This document shows positions 35,204 through 44,546 of a stretch of DNA of 64,000 bases, in pieces. Both the position numbers and the translations under genes were made by a program. The notes beneath the pieces were generated by a model. It was not told the DNA's origin. It did no database searches and worked only from the letters and a program-made list of their open reading frames with translations. Every line of letters starts with the position of its first letter. The first letter of the stretch is position 1. The DNA comes from Candidatus Krumholzibacteriota bacterium (lineage in GTDB: Bacteria; Krumholzibacteriota; Krumholzibacteriia; LZORAL124-64-63): NCBI GenBank assembly GCA_022711765.1, contig JAKLEB010000001.1, positions 1,718,694 through 1,782,693 on the forward strand. Direction: 5' to 3'.

Positions 35204-36726
35204 CGGGTCACCTCGGGGAACTCGACACCGGGCGCCAGCGCCGCCTGGCCGGGCAGGCCGAGGACGCCCACGTCGCGCGCCAGCGTCGCCAGCGCCGTGA
35301 ACCAGTCCAGGCGGGCCTTGATCTCCAGGGCCCGCGCGGAGGCGAGCGCGCGCTGGGCCGAGAGCAGGTCGAGGATGTCGCCGACGCCCTCGCGGTAGCG
35401 TCCGGCGGCGACCCGCTCGGACTCGGTCGCGCTCGCGAGCAGGTCGGCCGCGGTCGCGACCTGCTCGGCCGCGGTCAGGAAATCGCTGTGGGACGCGAAG
35501 ACCTCGTAGACGACCTGCTGCGAGTATCCGCGCGCTCGCTCGGCCTCGGCATCGGCCTCGGCCTGGGCTGCCCGCAGATCGTAACGGCGCGTGAACCCGG
35601 CGAAGAGCGGGATGTTCAACACGAGCGCCGCGCTGTAGAGGTCGGTCGATTCGTGCGACCCGTCGAGCCAGTTACGGCCGGCGAATCCCGAGACCGAGAG
35701 CGATGGCCACAGGTCCGACCGCGCCGCTCTCGCCTCGGCCCCGCGTTCGCTCGCCCGCGCGCGCGCAGCCTGCAGGTCGGGCCGCGCGGCCACGGCCTGC
35801 TGGATCAGCTCGTCGACGGTCTGCGAGACCGCGACGCCGGGGACGGCCGGCGTCGCGATCGCGATGTCGAGGGGCAGGTTGGCGGGATAGCCCATGGACA
35901 CCGCGAGCGCGCCGCGGGTCGTGCGGACCTGTCCCGCGGTCGTCTGCACGGCGAGCTTCACCTCGGAGAGCGCCGTGCGGGCCTGGAGGACGTCGGCGAT
36001 CGTCGCGAGGCCGAGATCGTGGCGCTCCTCCGCCGCGACGAGGCTGCTCTCCGCCTGGGCCTGGGAGATCCGGTTCGCCTCGAGGATCGCCTTGGCCCCC
36101 GCGTAGCGGAAGAACGAGACCTCGACGTCGAGGATGCGGTCCTGGATGACCGCGCTGTGGGTCCAGTTCGCGTCGATGAGCGCCTGCTTCGCGGACTCGA
36201 CGTCGTTCGCCCGTCCGCCGAAGTCGAACAGCAGGTAGGAGAGGTTCGCTCCGAGGCTGTAGGTCGTCGTCGCGTCGAGGGCGCCTTCCGTGCCGTCGGC
36301 GCGCGTGGCCGCGCCCCGGGCGTCGATCGTCGGATACCGGGCACCCCGCTCGGACCCGTAGCGCGCGGCCGCGGCGAACGCGTCGTACCAGGCCGCCCGC
36401 GTCGCGGGGCTGTTGCGCAGCGCGAGGTCGACGACCTCGGCGAGCGTGAGGCGCTCGAGCCGGCTCTCGATCTCCGAGACCGACACGGCCGGCTCGCCCG
36501 CGATCGGCGCGGCCGTCCGCTCGGCCGGCGCGCTCCACGGCACCTCCGGCGCCGGCGCGGCGCCCGCAACGCCGTCGATCCGCGGCGGTTGGTGGGCGCA
36601 GCCGGCGACGAGGACGAGCAGGACGGCGGCGGCCGACGCCGAGCCGACGCGCCCGCGCACCCTGTTTGCGCGCCAACCGGCCGCGTCCCCGTCGACCTGG
36701 AATTTCTTGCGAACAGGCTGGATCAA
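35200..36726 (-). CDS. TolC-like outer-membrane efflux lipoprotein
   Basis: A 508-residue outer-membrane factor for the RND pump. The lipobox LVAGC places a lipidated Cys at 43. Two OEP repeats follow, with EVVDLALRNSPATRAAWYDA, SYLLFDFGGRANDVESAKQA, then WPSLSVSGFAGRNW and LVLNIPLFAGFTRRYDLR, and the closing YREGVGDILDLLSAQRALA. The listed start is TTG with AGGGG nearby; a GTG 23 codons later would give a more usual signal peptide, so the start is uncertain. First gene of the channel-adaptor-pump operon; the 158-bp gap upstream should hold the promoter but I could not pick one. Confidence 0.88.
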   Translation of the reverse strand: MIQPVRKKFQVDGDAAGWRANRVRGRVGSASAAAVLLVLVAGCAHQPPRIDGVAGAAPAPEVPWSAPAERTAAPIAGEPAVSVSEIESRLERLTLAEVVDLALRNSPATRAAWYDAFAAAARYGSERGARYPTIDARGAATRADGTEGALDATTTYSLGANLSYLLFDFGGRANDVESAKQALIDANWTHSAVIQDRILDVEVSFFRYAGAKAILEANRISQAQAESSLVAAEERHDLGLATIADVLQARTALSEVKLAVQTTAGQVRTTRGALAVSMGYPANLPLDIAIATPAVPGVAVSQTVDELIQQAVAARPDLQAARARASERGAEARAARSDLWPSLSVSGFAGRNWLDGSHESTDLYSAALVLNIPLFAGFTRRYDLRAAQAEADAEAERARGYSQQVVYEVFASHSDFLTAAEQVATAADLLASATESERVAAGRYREGVGDILDLLSAQRALASARALEIKARLDWFTALATLARDVGVLGLPGQAALAPGVEFPEVTR

Positions 36727-36884
36727 CTGGACACCCCTGGGGGACGGGCACCGCCGGCGACGATCGAGCGGTCATCATGGCCAGCGGCTGGTCGGAGGTC
36801 AAGCCTGGCGGAGGTCGCCGGCGATCGGCGATGTCGCGATCTCGCGAACGTGGGGCTGTTCCGTGCCGTACGGAGCGCTGTCGT

Positions 36885-38363
36885 TCAGCGATCGTCGCCG
36901 GACCCGGGACCGCCGCGCCCGCCGCGTCCCCAGAGCCAGTACACCGGCACCCCGAGCGCGACGATGACGAGGCCGGGCCACGTGTAGCGCGGCTTGACGA
37001 TCAGGAGGTCCACGCAGATCGCGAGCGCCACGAGAACGTACAGCGCCGGCAGGACCGGGTACCCGGGCGCTCGCCAGGGGCGCGGCGCGTCCGGCCAGCG
37101 GCGTCGCAGGATGAAGATCCCCGCCACCGACGCCGCGTAGGAGAGCAGCACGGCGAAGATCACGTAGTCGAGCAGGTCGCCGAATCGGCCGGACAGGCAG
37201 AGGACGCACGACCAGACGCCTTGCAGGAGGAGCGCCACGGCGGGCACGCGCCGGGCGTTCAAGGTTCCGGTTTGGCGGAAGAAGAGGCCGTCGCGCGCCA
37301 TCGCGTAGTAGACCCGCGCGCCGGTGAGGATCATGCCGTTGTTGCAGCCGAAGGTCGCGATCATGACCAGCACCGCCATCACGCCCGCCGCCGCCGGCCC
37401 CAGGATGATCGAGGCGGCAGCCGTTCCCACGCGGTCGTCGGTCGCGAACTGGATGCCGCGGCCGGCGGCGTCGGCCGCGTCGGGCGTGCCCGCGATCGGC
37501 AGGGCGAAGACGTACGCCAGGTTCGTCAGCAGGTAGAGGACGACGACCACCGCGACGCCGCCGACCAGCGCGCGGGTGATGGTCCGCTGCGGATCCACGG
37601 TCTCGCCGCTCGTGAACGTGACGTTGTTCCAGGCGTCGCAGGCGAAGAGCGACCCCACCGAGGCCGCGCCGAGGGCCATCACGAGTCCCAACCCGCCGAT
37701 CGTCTCGCGGATCACGAGGCCATCGCCGCCGGCTGCGGTCCGGCTCGCCGCCCAGATGTCGCGGAAATTCGCGGCGATCGCGTCGGCCTGGCGCCCGATC
37801 ACGAGACCCGCGACGACGAGCCCGAACAGGGCGACGACCTTGGCGACGGTGAAGCCGTCCTGGATCAGCTTGCCCTCGCGCAGGCCCAGGGTGTTGAGCC
37901 AGGTCAGCAGCGCGATGCTGGCGATCGCGACCAGCTGCGCCGCATTGACGTGGAGTCCGCCGACCACGAGCACCACGTGCTGCTCGCCGAGGTCGGGCGC
38001 GGGCAGCGCCAGGTGTTTGGCGAAGGCCATCCCGACGGCGGCGATCGAGCCGGTCTGGATCACCATGAACAGGGTCCAGCCGTAGAGGAAGCCCGCGAGC
38101 CGACCGAAGATCTCGCGCAGGTAGATGTACTGGCCGCCCGCCTGGGGCATCAGCCCCGCGAGTTCGCCGTAGCATGCCGCGGCGAGGAGGGTCACGAGGC
38201 CGCTGAAGAGCCAGACGGCGAGCAGCCAGCCCACGCCGCCGACCGTGCGGGCGATGTCGCCGCTCACCAGGAAGATGCCCGACCCGACCATCACCCCGAC
38301 GACGATCATCGTCGCGTCGAAGAGCCGGATCTCGCGGCGGAAGCTCCGTTGACCCTCGGTCAT
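36885..38363 (-). CDS. APC-superfamily amino acid permease (LAT-like)
   Basis: A 492-residue transporter with twelve membrane helices. It opens with the substrate-binding GVMVGSGIFLVSGDIA, the GSGIF motif typical of APC/LAT amino acid carriers. Then come AACYGELAGLMPQAGGQYIY and REIFGRLAGFLYGWTLF. ACDAWNNVTFTSGE in helix 6 and ATFGCNNGMILTGARVYYAMARDGLFF in helix 8 are also family-typical. The C-terminal tail is Gly/Arg-rich. Probably imports or exchanges amino acids. Divergent from the MFS gene across 130 bp; no operon partner. Confidence 0.9.
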   Translation of the reverse strand: MTEGQRSFRREIRLFDATMIVVGVMVGSGIFLVSGDIARTVGGVGWLLAVWLFSGLVTLLAAACYGELAGLMPQAGGQYIYLREIFGRLAGFLYGWTLFMVIQTGSIAAVGMAFAKHLALPAPDLGEQHVVLVVGGLHVNAAQLVAIASIALLTWLNTLGLREGKLIQDGFTVAKVVALFGLVVAGLVIGRQADAIAANFRDIWAASRTAAGGDGLVIRETIGGLGLVMALGAASVGSLFACDAWNNVTFTSGETVDPQRTITRALVGGVAVVVVLYLLTNLAYVFALPIAGTPDAADAAGRGIQFATDDRVGTAAASIILGPAAAGVMAVLVMIATFGCNNGMILTGARVYYAMARDGLFFRQTGTLNARRVPAVALLLQGVWSCVLCLSGRFGDLLDYVIFAVLLSYAASVAGIFILRRRWPDAPRPWRAPGYPVLPALYVLVALAICVDLLIVKPRYTWPGLVIVALGVPVYWLWGRGGRGGPGSGDDR

Positions 38364-38493
38364 GGTTCACCTCGGCCAACATTGGAACCGCCGTGCGGCC
38401 CGAATGCAAGCGCCACGTGCAGATCCCGGTTGCGGGCGGCGGCGGCGGCGGCGAAGATGGACGGCGGATCGCCGCTCCAGGCAGGGAGGCCTC

Positions 38494-39756
38494 GTGTCCG
38501 ATACGCCGCGTTCACCGTGGACCTGGGTGCCGACGCTCTACTTCGCCGAGGGCGTGCCCTACATCCTCGTCAACACCGTCTCGGTCATCCTCTACAAGCG
38601 CCTCGGCGTCGAGAACGCCGCGATCGCCTTCTGGACGAGCCTGCTCTACCTGCCCTGGGTCGTGAAGATGCTCTGGGGACCGCTGGTGGACTCGCACGCG
38701 ACCAAGCGATCCTGGATCCTCGCGACCCAGCTCGCCCTGGCGAGCTGCCTGGCCCTGATCGCGGCGTCGATCAGCCTGCCGGCGTTCTTCGCCGTCTCGC
38801 TCGCGGCCTTCACCGTCGCCGCCTTCGTGTCGGCCACCCACGACATCGCGGCCGACGGCTACTACCTCCACGCGCTCGACGCGCGCGAGCAGGCGTATTT
38901 CGTGGGCGTGCGGACGATGTTCTATCGCGCCGCGATGATCTTCGGCTCGGGGTTGCTCGTCACCTTCGCCGGGAGCCTCGAGGGCGGCGCGGGCGGCATC
39001 GCGCGCGCCTGGACCACCGCGTTCGCGCTCGCCGCCGCGATCTACGCCGGGTTGTGGCTGTACCATCGCGCGGCCCTGCCGCGCCCGCCGACGGACGTCC
39101 GGCGGGATCCCGCCGCCGCTCGCGCGGCCGGCGCCGACTGGGCGCGGGTCTTCGCGACCTGGCTGCGCCAGTCCCGCGTCGGCGTGGTCATCGCCTTCAT
39201 CCTCCTCTACCGGCTCGGCGAATCCATGCTGCTCAAGCTCGCGTCGCCGTTCATGCTGGACGAACGCGCGGCCGGCGGGCTCGGATTCACGACCCAGCAG
39301 GTCGGAGTCGCCTACGGCACGGTCGGTCTCGGCTGCCTGATCCTGGGCGGGATCGCGGGCGGCTGGCTGATCGCGCGCTACGGCCTGCGGCGCCTGCTCT
39401 GGCCGCTCGCGCTCGCGCTCAACGTCCCCCACCTCGCGTACCTGTACATGGCGCACGCGCAGCCCGGCCCGCTCGTCGCCTACCCGCTGGTCGCGATCGA
39501 GCAGCTCGGCTACGGGCTGGGCACGACCGCCTTCATGGTGGTGCTGATGCGCATCTCGCGGGGCGAGCACCGCACCTCGCACTACGCGATCGCGACGGGC
39601 CTGATGGCCCTCGGCATGATGCTGCCGGGCATGGTCAGCGGGGCGATCCAGGAAGCGGTGGGCTACCGGACCTTCTTCCTGATCGTGATCCTCGCCGGCC
39701 TGCCCGGACTGCTCACGCTGCCGTTCCTGCCGCGGGTCGTCGCCGACGAGGAGTGA
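38494..39756 (+). CDS. AmpG-like MFS transporter
   Basis: A 420-residue major-facilitator protein with about twelve helices. TLYFAEGVPYILVNTVSVIL, LYLPWVVKMLWGPLVDSHAT and SATHDIAADGYYL resemble the AmpG / PAT-MFS group, whose members import muropeptides or acetyl-CoA. DIAADGYY is the most diagnostic stretch. The GTG start follows GGGAGG; a longer in-frame start adds 44 arginine-rich residues of no membrane character. Its stop is 3 bp from the end of the convergent ten-repeat secreted protein gene, so there is no room for a terminator between them. Confidence 0.85.
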   Translation: MSDTPRSPWTWVPTLYFAEGVPYILVNTVSVILYKRLGVENAAIAFWTSLLYLPWVVKMLWGPLVDSHATKRSWILATQLALASCLALIAASISLPAFFAVSLAAFTVAAFVSATHDIAADGYYLHALDAREQAYFVGVRTMFYRAAMIFGSGLLVTFAGSLEGGAGGIARAWTTAFALAAAIYAGLWLYHRAALPRPPTDVRRDPAAARAAGADWARVFATWLRQSRVGVVIAFILLYRLGESMLLKLASPFMLDERAAGGLGFTTQQVGVAYGTVGLGCLILGGIAGGWLIARYGLRRLLWPLALALNVPHLAYLYMAHAQPGPLVAYPLVAIEQLGYGLGTTAFMVVLMRISRGEHRTSHYAIATGLMALGMMLPGMVSGAIQEAVGYRTFFLIVILAGLPGLLTLPFLPRVVADEE

Positions 39757-39759
39757 CGC

Positions 39760-42700
39760 CTACCTCAGCAGCGTCATCGTCTCCATCGTCGTGATGCCGT
39801 CCGCCTCCAGCCGCAAGTAGTAGCTGCCACTGGCCAAGGGCCGGCCCTGTTCGTCCCGGCCTTCCCACCGCTCCACGTGCGGGCCGGCGGCCAGATTGCC
39901 CTCGTAGATCGTGGCCACGAAGCGTCCCACGAGATCGAACACGCACAGGCGCACCGGCCCCGACCGCGCGAGCTCGAACGAGATGTTCGTGCCCGGGTTG
40001 AACGGGTTCGGATAGACCGGCAGCAATCGCGTGGCGCCAGGGATCTCCGCGGCGGGATCCGCGCTGAAGCGCGCGACCACGTGGTCGGGGTCCGCGGTGA
40101 CCGCCGCGGCGAAGCGTTCGGCGTCCTCCGCCAGCGCGTAGACGACCCAGTCGCGACCGGCGCCGCCATGCGCGCTCACCACGACCTCGCCGCCGCCGTC
40201 CGCCGCCACGGTGAACGTGGCGAGAGTGACCGAGCCGTCGGCGGCCGCGCGCAGCGGCGTCCCGGGCAGGATCACCTGCGGCGCTCCCGCGGGGCTCGCG
40301 ACCACGACCGCGTCGCCCGCCGGCTGCCACGCGGCGAGCGAACCGCCGGCGCACTCGAGGACGCACCGCCAGGCCACGATCTCGGCGGCCGGAGCGAGCC
40401 CGCTCAGGCGGAGCTGGCCGACCGGCGAGGTGCCGCCGTCGATCTGCCGGACCTTCCCCGGCTCGTCGGGTCCGTCGGGCCAGACCACGGACACGACGGG
40501 CGCAAGGTCCGACGGGTCGCGGCCGACGGCGATGAGGGCCACGTCGGGATGGCCGGCCAGGCCGAGGCTCAGGCGCCCGCGCAGCTCGCCGGGTCCCTGG
40601 GGCGCGCAGGTGACCACGACCATCACGTCCGACCCAGGTTCGAGGGCCCGCGGCTGGGAGTCGTCCGCGAGACCGAAACCGGCGCCGACGACGGCGGGCG
40701 TGACGACGACGACGTCGTCGCCGTAATTGGCGATCGTGAGCGCGAGCCGCCCGGTCTCGCCGACGTCGAGCACCCCCAAGTCGAGGCGCCGGGCCAGGGC
40801 GACCACGCCGACCGGCGACGCCACGGCGGTGCCTTTCAGCAGCGCCGGGCCGCAGCTGTCCGGGCCGAGGTCCAGCGGCTCGAAGTACTGGCCCGGCGCC
40901 GACGGCGCGAACGTCGCGCCCGGCCGCAGGTAGTTGTAGGGACCCAGGTTGCGCGGTCCGCCTCCCGAAACGAGGAACGGCCCCGCCTGCGTCGCGATAT
41001 CCAGGTGCAGAACGGTATCCGTGACGTTGCGGATCGAGAACCGCTCGAAGTGCGTCTGACCCACCACGAGGGTGCCGTAGTCGACGATGTAGGGTTCGAT
41101 CTCGCAGGGGTAGGCCGGGGGCGTGCCGTAACCGGTGACCGGCAATGCGCAATCGACGTCGCCGAAGGCGACCTCGTAGGCGAAATCACCCTCCTGAGGG
41201 GCGTAGAAGCGGGCGGTGAACGACAGGCCATCTCCGGGCTGGAGGAGGTGCACGCCTTCCCCGGAGGTGAAGTCGACCTGACCCGCGACGTCGAGCAGTT
41301 CGAGCTGGAGGGGAGTGCTGCCGGCGTTGGTGACCGAGCCATAGCGCGTGATGAAGAGGCCCACCGGGATCTCCCCCAGATCGATCAACGACGGCACGAT
41401 CTCGCACAGGCCGGGCGGGAGATCGCTCGCGACCGCGGTGAACGGCACGACGGCGCAGCACTCCGGCCCGAGGATGAGTGTCGCCGCGTAGGTCCCGGGC
41501 TCGGCTGCCTGGAACTGCGCGGCGAGATCGGCGTGTTGCCCCGGCTGCAGGATCCGCGGCTGCGTGTCGATCGTGAACGGCGTACCGGCCGGATCGATCG
41601 CCGGGGCGAGGGACAACGGGACGGTTCCCTCGTTGGTCACCTGGATCGTCGTTGCGTAGAGCGTCCCCGTGTAGACGTTGCCGAGCGACCAGCTCTCCGG
41701 GGTCACCGCGCATGCGACGAGGGAATCGAGCGCGGTCGCCGCGAGGTCGACGTCGCTGCAAGAGTCGAGACCGAGGTCGAGGATGCCCGCATAGTCGCCC
41801 GGCGAGTCGGCGAGGAACGTGACCTCGATCGACGCCGATTGCGCCGGCGGCAGGTCGAGGCTCTCCGGCGTCGCCGTGAACTCCGGATGGTCGCATTGCG
41901 GCGTGAGCAGGAAACTCTCGGGCGTCAGGTTGGTGACCAGGACTGCGGCGGTCAACTCTGAGCCGTAGACCCGGGTCGGGAATTCGATGCTGAGAGGATA
42001 CACGGAGCAGTCGGTTGCCAGGCCCTCGCCGAAGAGACCGACCGGGCCGCAACCACCGTCGGCGACGTTGAGGTGCTCTTCGTAGATCCCCGGTGCCTGC
42101 GGCGAGAAGCGAACTGTCAGCCAGACCGCCGTGTGCGGTTCGAGCACGATGTCCGCCCCGTATACGACGGTAAAGGCCGGGTCGCTGGTGCTGGCGTCGA
42201 TGGCGAGCGGATAGGACGTATTGTTGGTCACCGACACGTCGCGGTCCACGGAGACGCCCGGCGGAATGCTCCCGAAGTAGAGATTGGGCGGATTGACCAT
42301 GCAGTCGTGCGCGTGATCCACGTGGAAGACCCCGTTTGCCAGCAACGTCACCAGCGGGCAGGCCGAGTGGCCCAGATCCAGGCTGCCCACGAACTCGCCG
42401 GCGGCGTGGCAACGGAACTCGAGCTCCACCGACGCCGTTGCGCCGGCCGCCACCGTGTCCGGTCCCGCCTCGCCCGCGAGCCGGAACGGGTCGCCCGTGA
42501 CGACGGGATCGATGACGAGCGGCAACTCGCCCGGATTCTGGACAGTCACCTCCGCTGTCAGGATGAAGCCGACGTAGGCCGTACCGAAGCCCACGACTTC
42601 CTGGTCCACCGCGCAGAGCGGCGCGTGGGCGCGCCCGGTTCCCGCGACGGGCACCGGGCCGCAGCTCGCGTCGCCGAACTCGAGGACGGCCGAGTACTCG

Positions 42701-44412
42701 CCGACGGCGCCGGGTGCGAATTCCACCTCGATGACCAGGAATTCGCCGGGCGGTACGGCGAAGGGGCCGCCGCCGAGCAGGATCGTGAACTCCGGATCGC
42801 CGTTCAGCGCCACCTCGCCCACGAGGTCGACGTTCCCGGTGTTCGTCACCGTCACCGCTTGCTGGGTCGCGTAGCCGATGGGAACGCTGCCGAACCCCAG
42901 CGAATCCGGTTCGATCTGGCAGCCGATCACCTCGTCCTCGGCCGAGCAGCTCAGCGGCACCGTGGTGCACCCGGCCGGTCCTACCAACACGCCCTGCCAG
43001 AAACCGGCCGACGCGGGGGCGCACCGCACGACCACGGTGTGGCTGGCGCCGCCGGGTACGACCGTCGGTCCGCCGCCGGAGACGATGACGAAAGTGGCCG
43101 TGTCGCCGTCGATCCTGATGTCGCCCGCGAGATCCCAGGAGCCGTTGTTCGTGAAGGTCGCCGCGATCTCCTCGGGCCAACCGATGACGACCACGCCGAA
43201 GTCGCCCCCGGTCGGAGCGTCCACGTCGACGTCGCAGGCCATCGTGCCGGAAGCGAAGGCATGTCCGAACAGCGGCGGCAGGCCTGCGCCGAGATCCAGC
43301 TCGAGCAGCCGCAGTCCGGGTCCCGACGGGATGAAGGCCACCGTCAGGGTCTGTTCGGCGCCGGGCTCGAGGTCGAAGGGACCCAGCGGGTCCAGCAGCG
43401 CGAAGTCTGCCGACGGCGTACCCGGCGTCACGGTGAGCGTCGCCGCGCCCACGTTGCGCAGAATCACGGCGCGCTGGCTCGACCCGCCGGGCGGGACGGA
43501 ATCGAACTCGAGATGGTCGGGCGCGAGCACGAGGGCTGGCGCCTCGCCGCCGCCGCCGGTGAGCGGGATGACCTCGAGGCTCCCGCCGTCGGCAAGGACG
43601 AGCCGGCCATAAGCCGGTCCGCCGCCGAGAGGCGCAAAGCGGACGTCGACCGCGACGTCCTCGCCGGGCGGCATCGCGAGCCAGCGACCGTCGCCGGTCC
43701 ACGGTCCCCCTTCGATCCTGATCGAGTAAGCGCCGCCCGAGGCTTCGAGACGGCCGTAGACGGTCGCGGGGCCGGGCTGGCTCACGACGATCGTCCGCAC
43801 CGCCTCGCTGCCGGGCGCAACCGCTCCGAAATGGCCATCGCCGGTCGTCGTGACCGTGGGCGGAAGCACCGGCGCGCCGGGATTCACGCGCGCAACCGGG
43901 TGCCAGCTCGCTCCGGAGGCCGGCTCGACCACCTCGAGGATGTCGCCGAAGTTGGTGCGGGCGATCACCGGCCGCCATACGGGATACCCGTCGGCGTCGC
44001 GGACCGAAGGATTGGGGTACGGCTGCACATGCAGCCCGATGGACTGGCCCGCCGCCGCCGGATAGATCGTCACCCGGGCCAGGGCGATGTCGTCGGCCGC
44101 CGGAAACGGAACCTGCAAACCCACCGCGAAGACCGGCGGCGTGGCGAAGTTGTACGGGCCGCCGCCCAGCAGCTCCCAGACCATGGCCGGCGCCGGGCCC
44201 TCGGCCACGGTCTCGATCGAGCATTCCCAGCCGGAGACGGTATTGTCGGGCGACACCTCCCGCAGGACGAGCCATGCGGTCACGGGGCCGTCGGACTCGG
44301 TCTCGGTCGGAAAGGTCACCGGATCGAAGTAGAGCCCCAGGGTGGCGGCGGCGGACGGCATCGCGAACAGGACGGCGATCGCGAGCGCCGCGATGAATGT
44401 GCGCTGGAGCAT
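39760..44412 (-). CDS. Secreted ten-repeat Ig-like protein (ASPM/SPD-2/Hydin type) with FlgD-type tail
   Basis: A 1550-residue exported structural protein. Signal peptide about 1-23, a cohesin-like N-terminal domain (about 24-165), then ten repeats of about 100 residues (about 295-1300) of the choice-of-anchor D / ASPM-SPD-2-Hydin kind, each with FGSVP.G and VTNTG-like strands. Eight consecutive repeats (starting at Cys 393, 498, 600, 704, 802, 901, 1003 and 1103) each have a second Cys 83-89 residues later, suggesting one disulfide per repeat. A cohesin-like stretch (about 1305-1440) and the FlgD tail from YPNPFNPGTN (about 1467) close the protein. GGGGGGAG sets the start. Probably a long surface fibre or spacer. 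Confidence 0.88.
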   Translation of the reverse strand: MLQRTFIAALAIAVLFAMPSAAATLGLYFDPVTFPTETESDGPVTAWLVLREVSPDNTVSGWECSIETVAEGPAPAMVWELLGGGPYNFATPPVFAVGLQVPFPAADDIALARVTIYPAAAGQSIGLHVQPYPNPSVRDADGYPVWRPVIARTNFGDILEVVEPASGASWHPVARVNPGAPVLPPTVTTTGDGHFGAVAPGSEAVRTIVVSQPGPATVYGRLEASGGAYSIRIEGGPWTGDGRWLAMPPGEDVAVDVRFAPLGGGPAYGRLVLADGGSLEVIPLTGGGGEAPALVLAPDHLEFDSVPPGGSSQRAVILRNVGAATLTVTPGTPSADFALLDPLGPFDLEPGAEQTLTVAFIPSGPGLRLLELDLGAGLPPLFGHAFASGTMACDVDVDAPTGGDFGVVVIGWPEEIAATFTNNGSWDLAGDIRIDGDTATFVIVSGGGPTVVPGGASHTVVVRCAPASAGFWQGVLVGPAGCTTVPLSCSAEDEVIGCQIEPDSLGFGSVPIGYATQQAVTVTNTGNVDLVGEVALNGDPEFTILLGGGPFAVPPGEFLVIEVEFAPGAVGEYSAVLEFGDASCGPVPVAGTGRAHAPLCAVDQEVVGFGTAYVGFILTAEVTVQNPGELPLVIDPVVTGDPFRLAGEAGPDTVAAGATASVELEFRCHAAGEFVGSLDLGHSACPLVTLLANGVFHVDHAHDCMVNPPNLYFGSIPPGVSVDRDVSVTNNTSYPLAIDASTSDPAFTVVYGADIVLEPHTAVWLTVRFSPQAPGIYEEHLNVADGGCGPVGLFGEGLATDCSVYPLSIEFPTRVYGSELTAAVLVTNLTPESFLLTPQCDHPEFTATPESLDLPPAQSASIEVTFLADSPGDYAGILDLGLDSCSDVDLAATALDSLVACAVTPESWSLGNVYTGTLYATTIQVTNEGTVPLSLAPAIDPAGTPFTIDTQPRILQPGQHADLAAQFQAAEPGTYAATLILGPECCAVVPFTAVASDLPPGLCEIVPSLIDLGEIPVGLFITRYGSVTNAGSTPLQLELLDVAGQVDFTSGEGVHLLQPGDGLSFTARFYAPQEGDFAYEVAFGDVDCALPVTGYGTPPAYPCEIEPYIVDYGTLVVGQTHFERFSIRNVTDTVLHLDIATQAGPFLVSGGGPRNLGPYNYLRPGATFAPSAPGQYFEPLDLGPDSCGPALLKGTAVASPVGVVALARRLDLGVLDVGETGRLALTIANYGDDVVVVTPAVVGAGFGLADDSQPRALEPGSDVMVVVTCAPQGPGELRGRLSLGLAGHPDVALIAVGRDPSDLAPVVSVVWPDGPDEPGKVRQIDGGTSPVGQLRLSGLAPAAEIVAWRCVLECAGGSLAAWQPAGDAVVVASPAGAPQVILPGTPLRAAADGSVTLATFTVAADGGGEVVVSAHGGAGRDWVVYALAEDAERFAAAVTADPDHVVARFSADPAAEIPGATRLLPVYPNPFNPGTNISFELARSGPVRLCVFDLVGRFVATIYEGNLAAGPHVERWEGRDEQGRPLASGSYYLRLEADGITTMETMTLLR

Positions 44413-44460
44413 GGTGGACTCCCCCCGGCTGAGACGATCGGCGGCAGGCCGCAACGCTCC

Positions 44461-44489
44461 ATTTTGACACAACGGAAACATTTTTTCAA
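44461..44489 (-). promoter_or_regulatory. Promoter of the ten-repeat protein gene
   Basis: On the minus strand TTGAAA (44489-44484) and CAAAAT (44466-44461) are separated by exactly 17 bases in an AT-rich patch, about 50 bases before the ATG. Five of six -35 and four of six -10 consensus bases match. Confidence 0.6.
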
Positions 44490-44503
44490 CGCGGTGCTCG
44501 CGG

Positions 44504-44514
44504 TGTGGTATCAT
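44504..44514 (+). promoter_or_regulatory. Extended -10 promoter element
   Basis: TGTGGTATCAT contains an extended -10 (TGG-TATCAT) 33 bases before the ATG of the tail-bearing secreted protein. The identical 11-mer precedes the RCC1-repeat gene at 63.8 kb. The -35 region is poor. Confidence 0.5.
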
Positions 44515-44546
44515 CCGGATGGCAATCTCCAGGAGGAAGGGACTCC

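Noticed and set aside
36666..39794. A 1042-codon plus-strand frame across the permease and MFS genes
   Set aside because: It runs over two real genes in other frames and has no recognisable domain.
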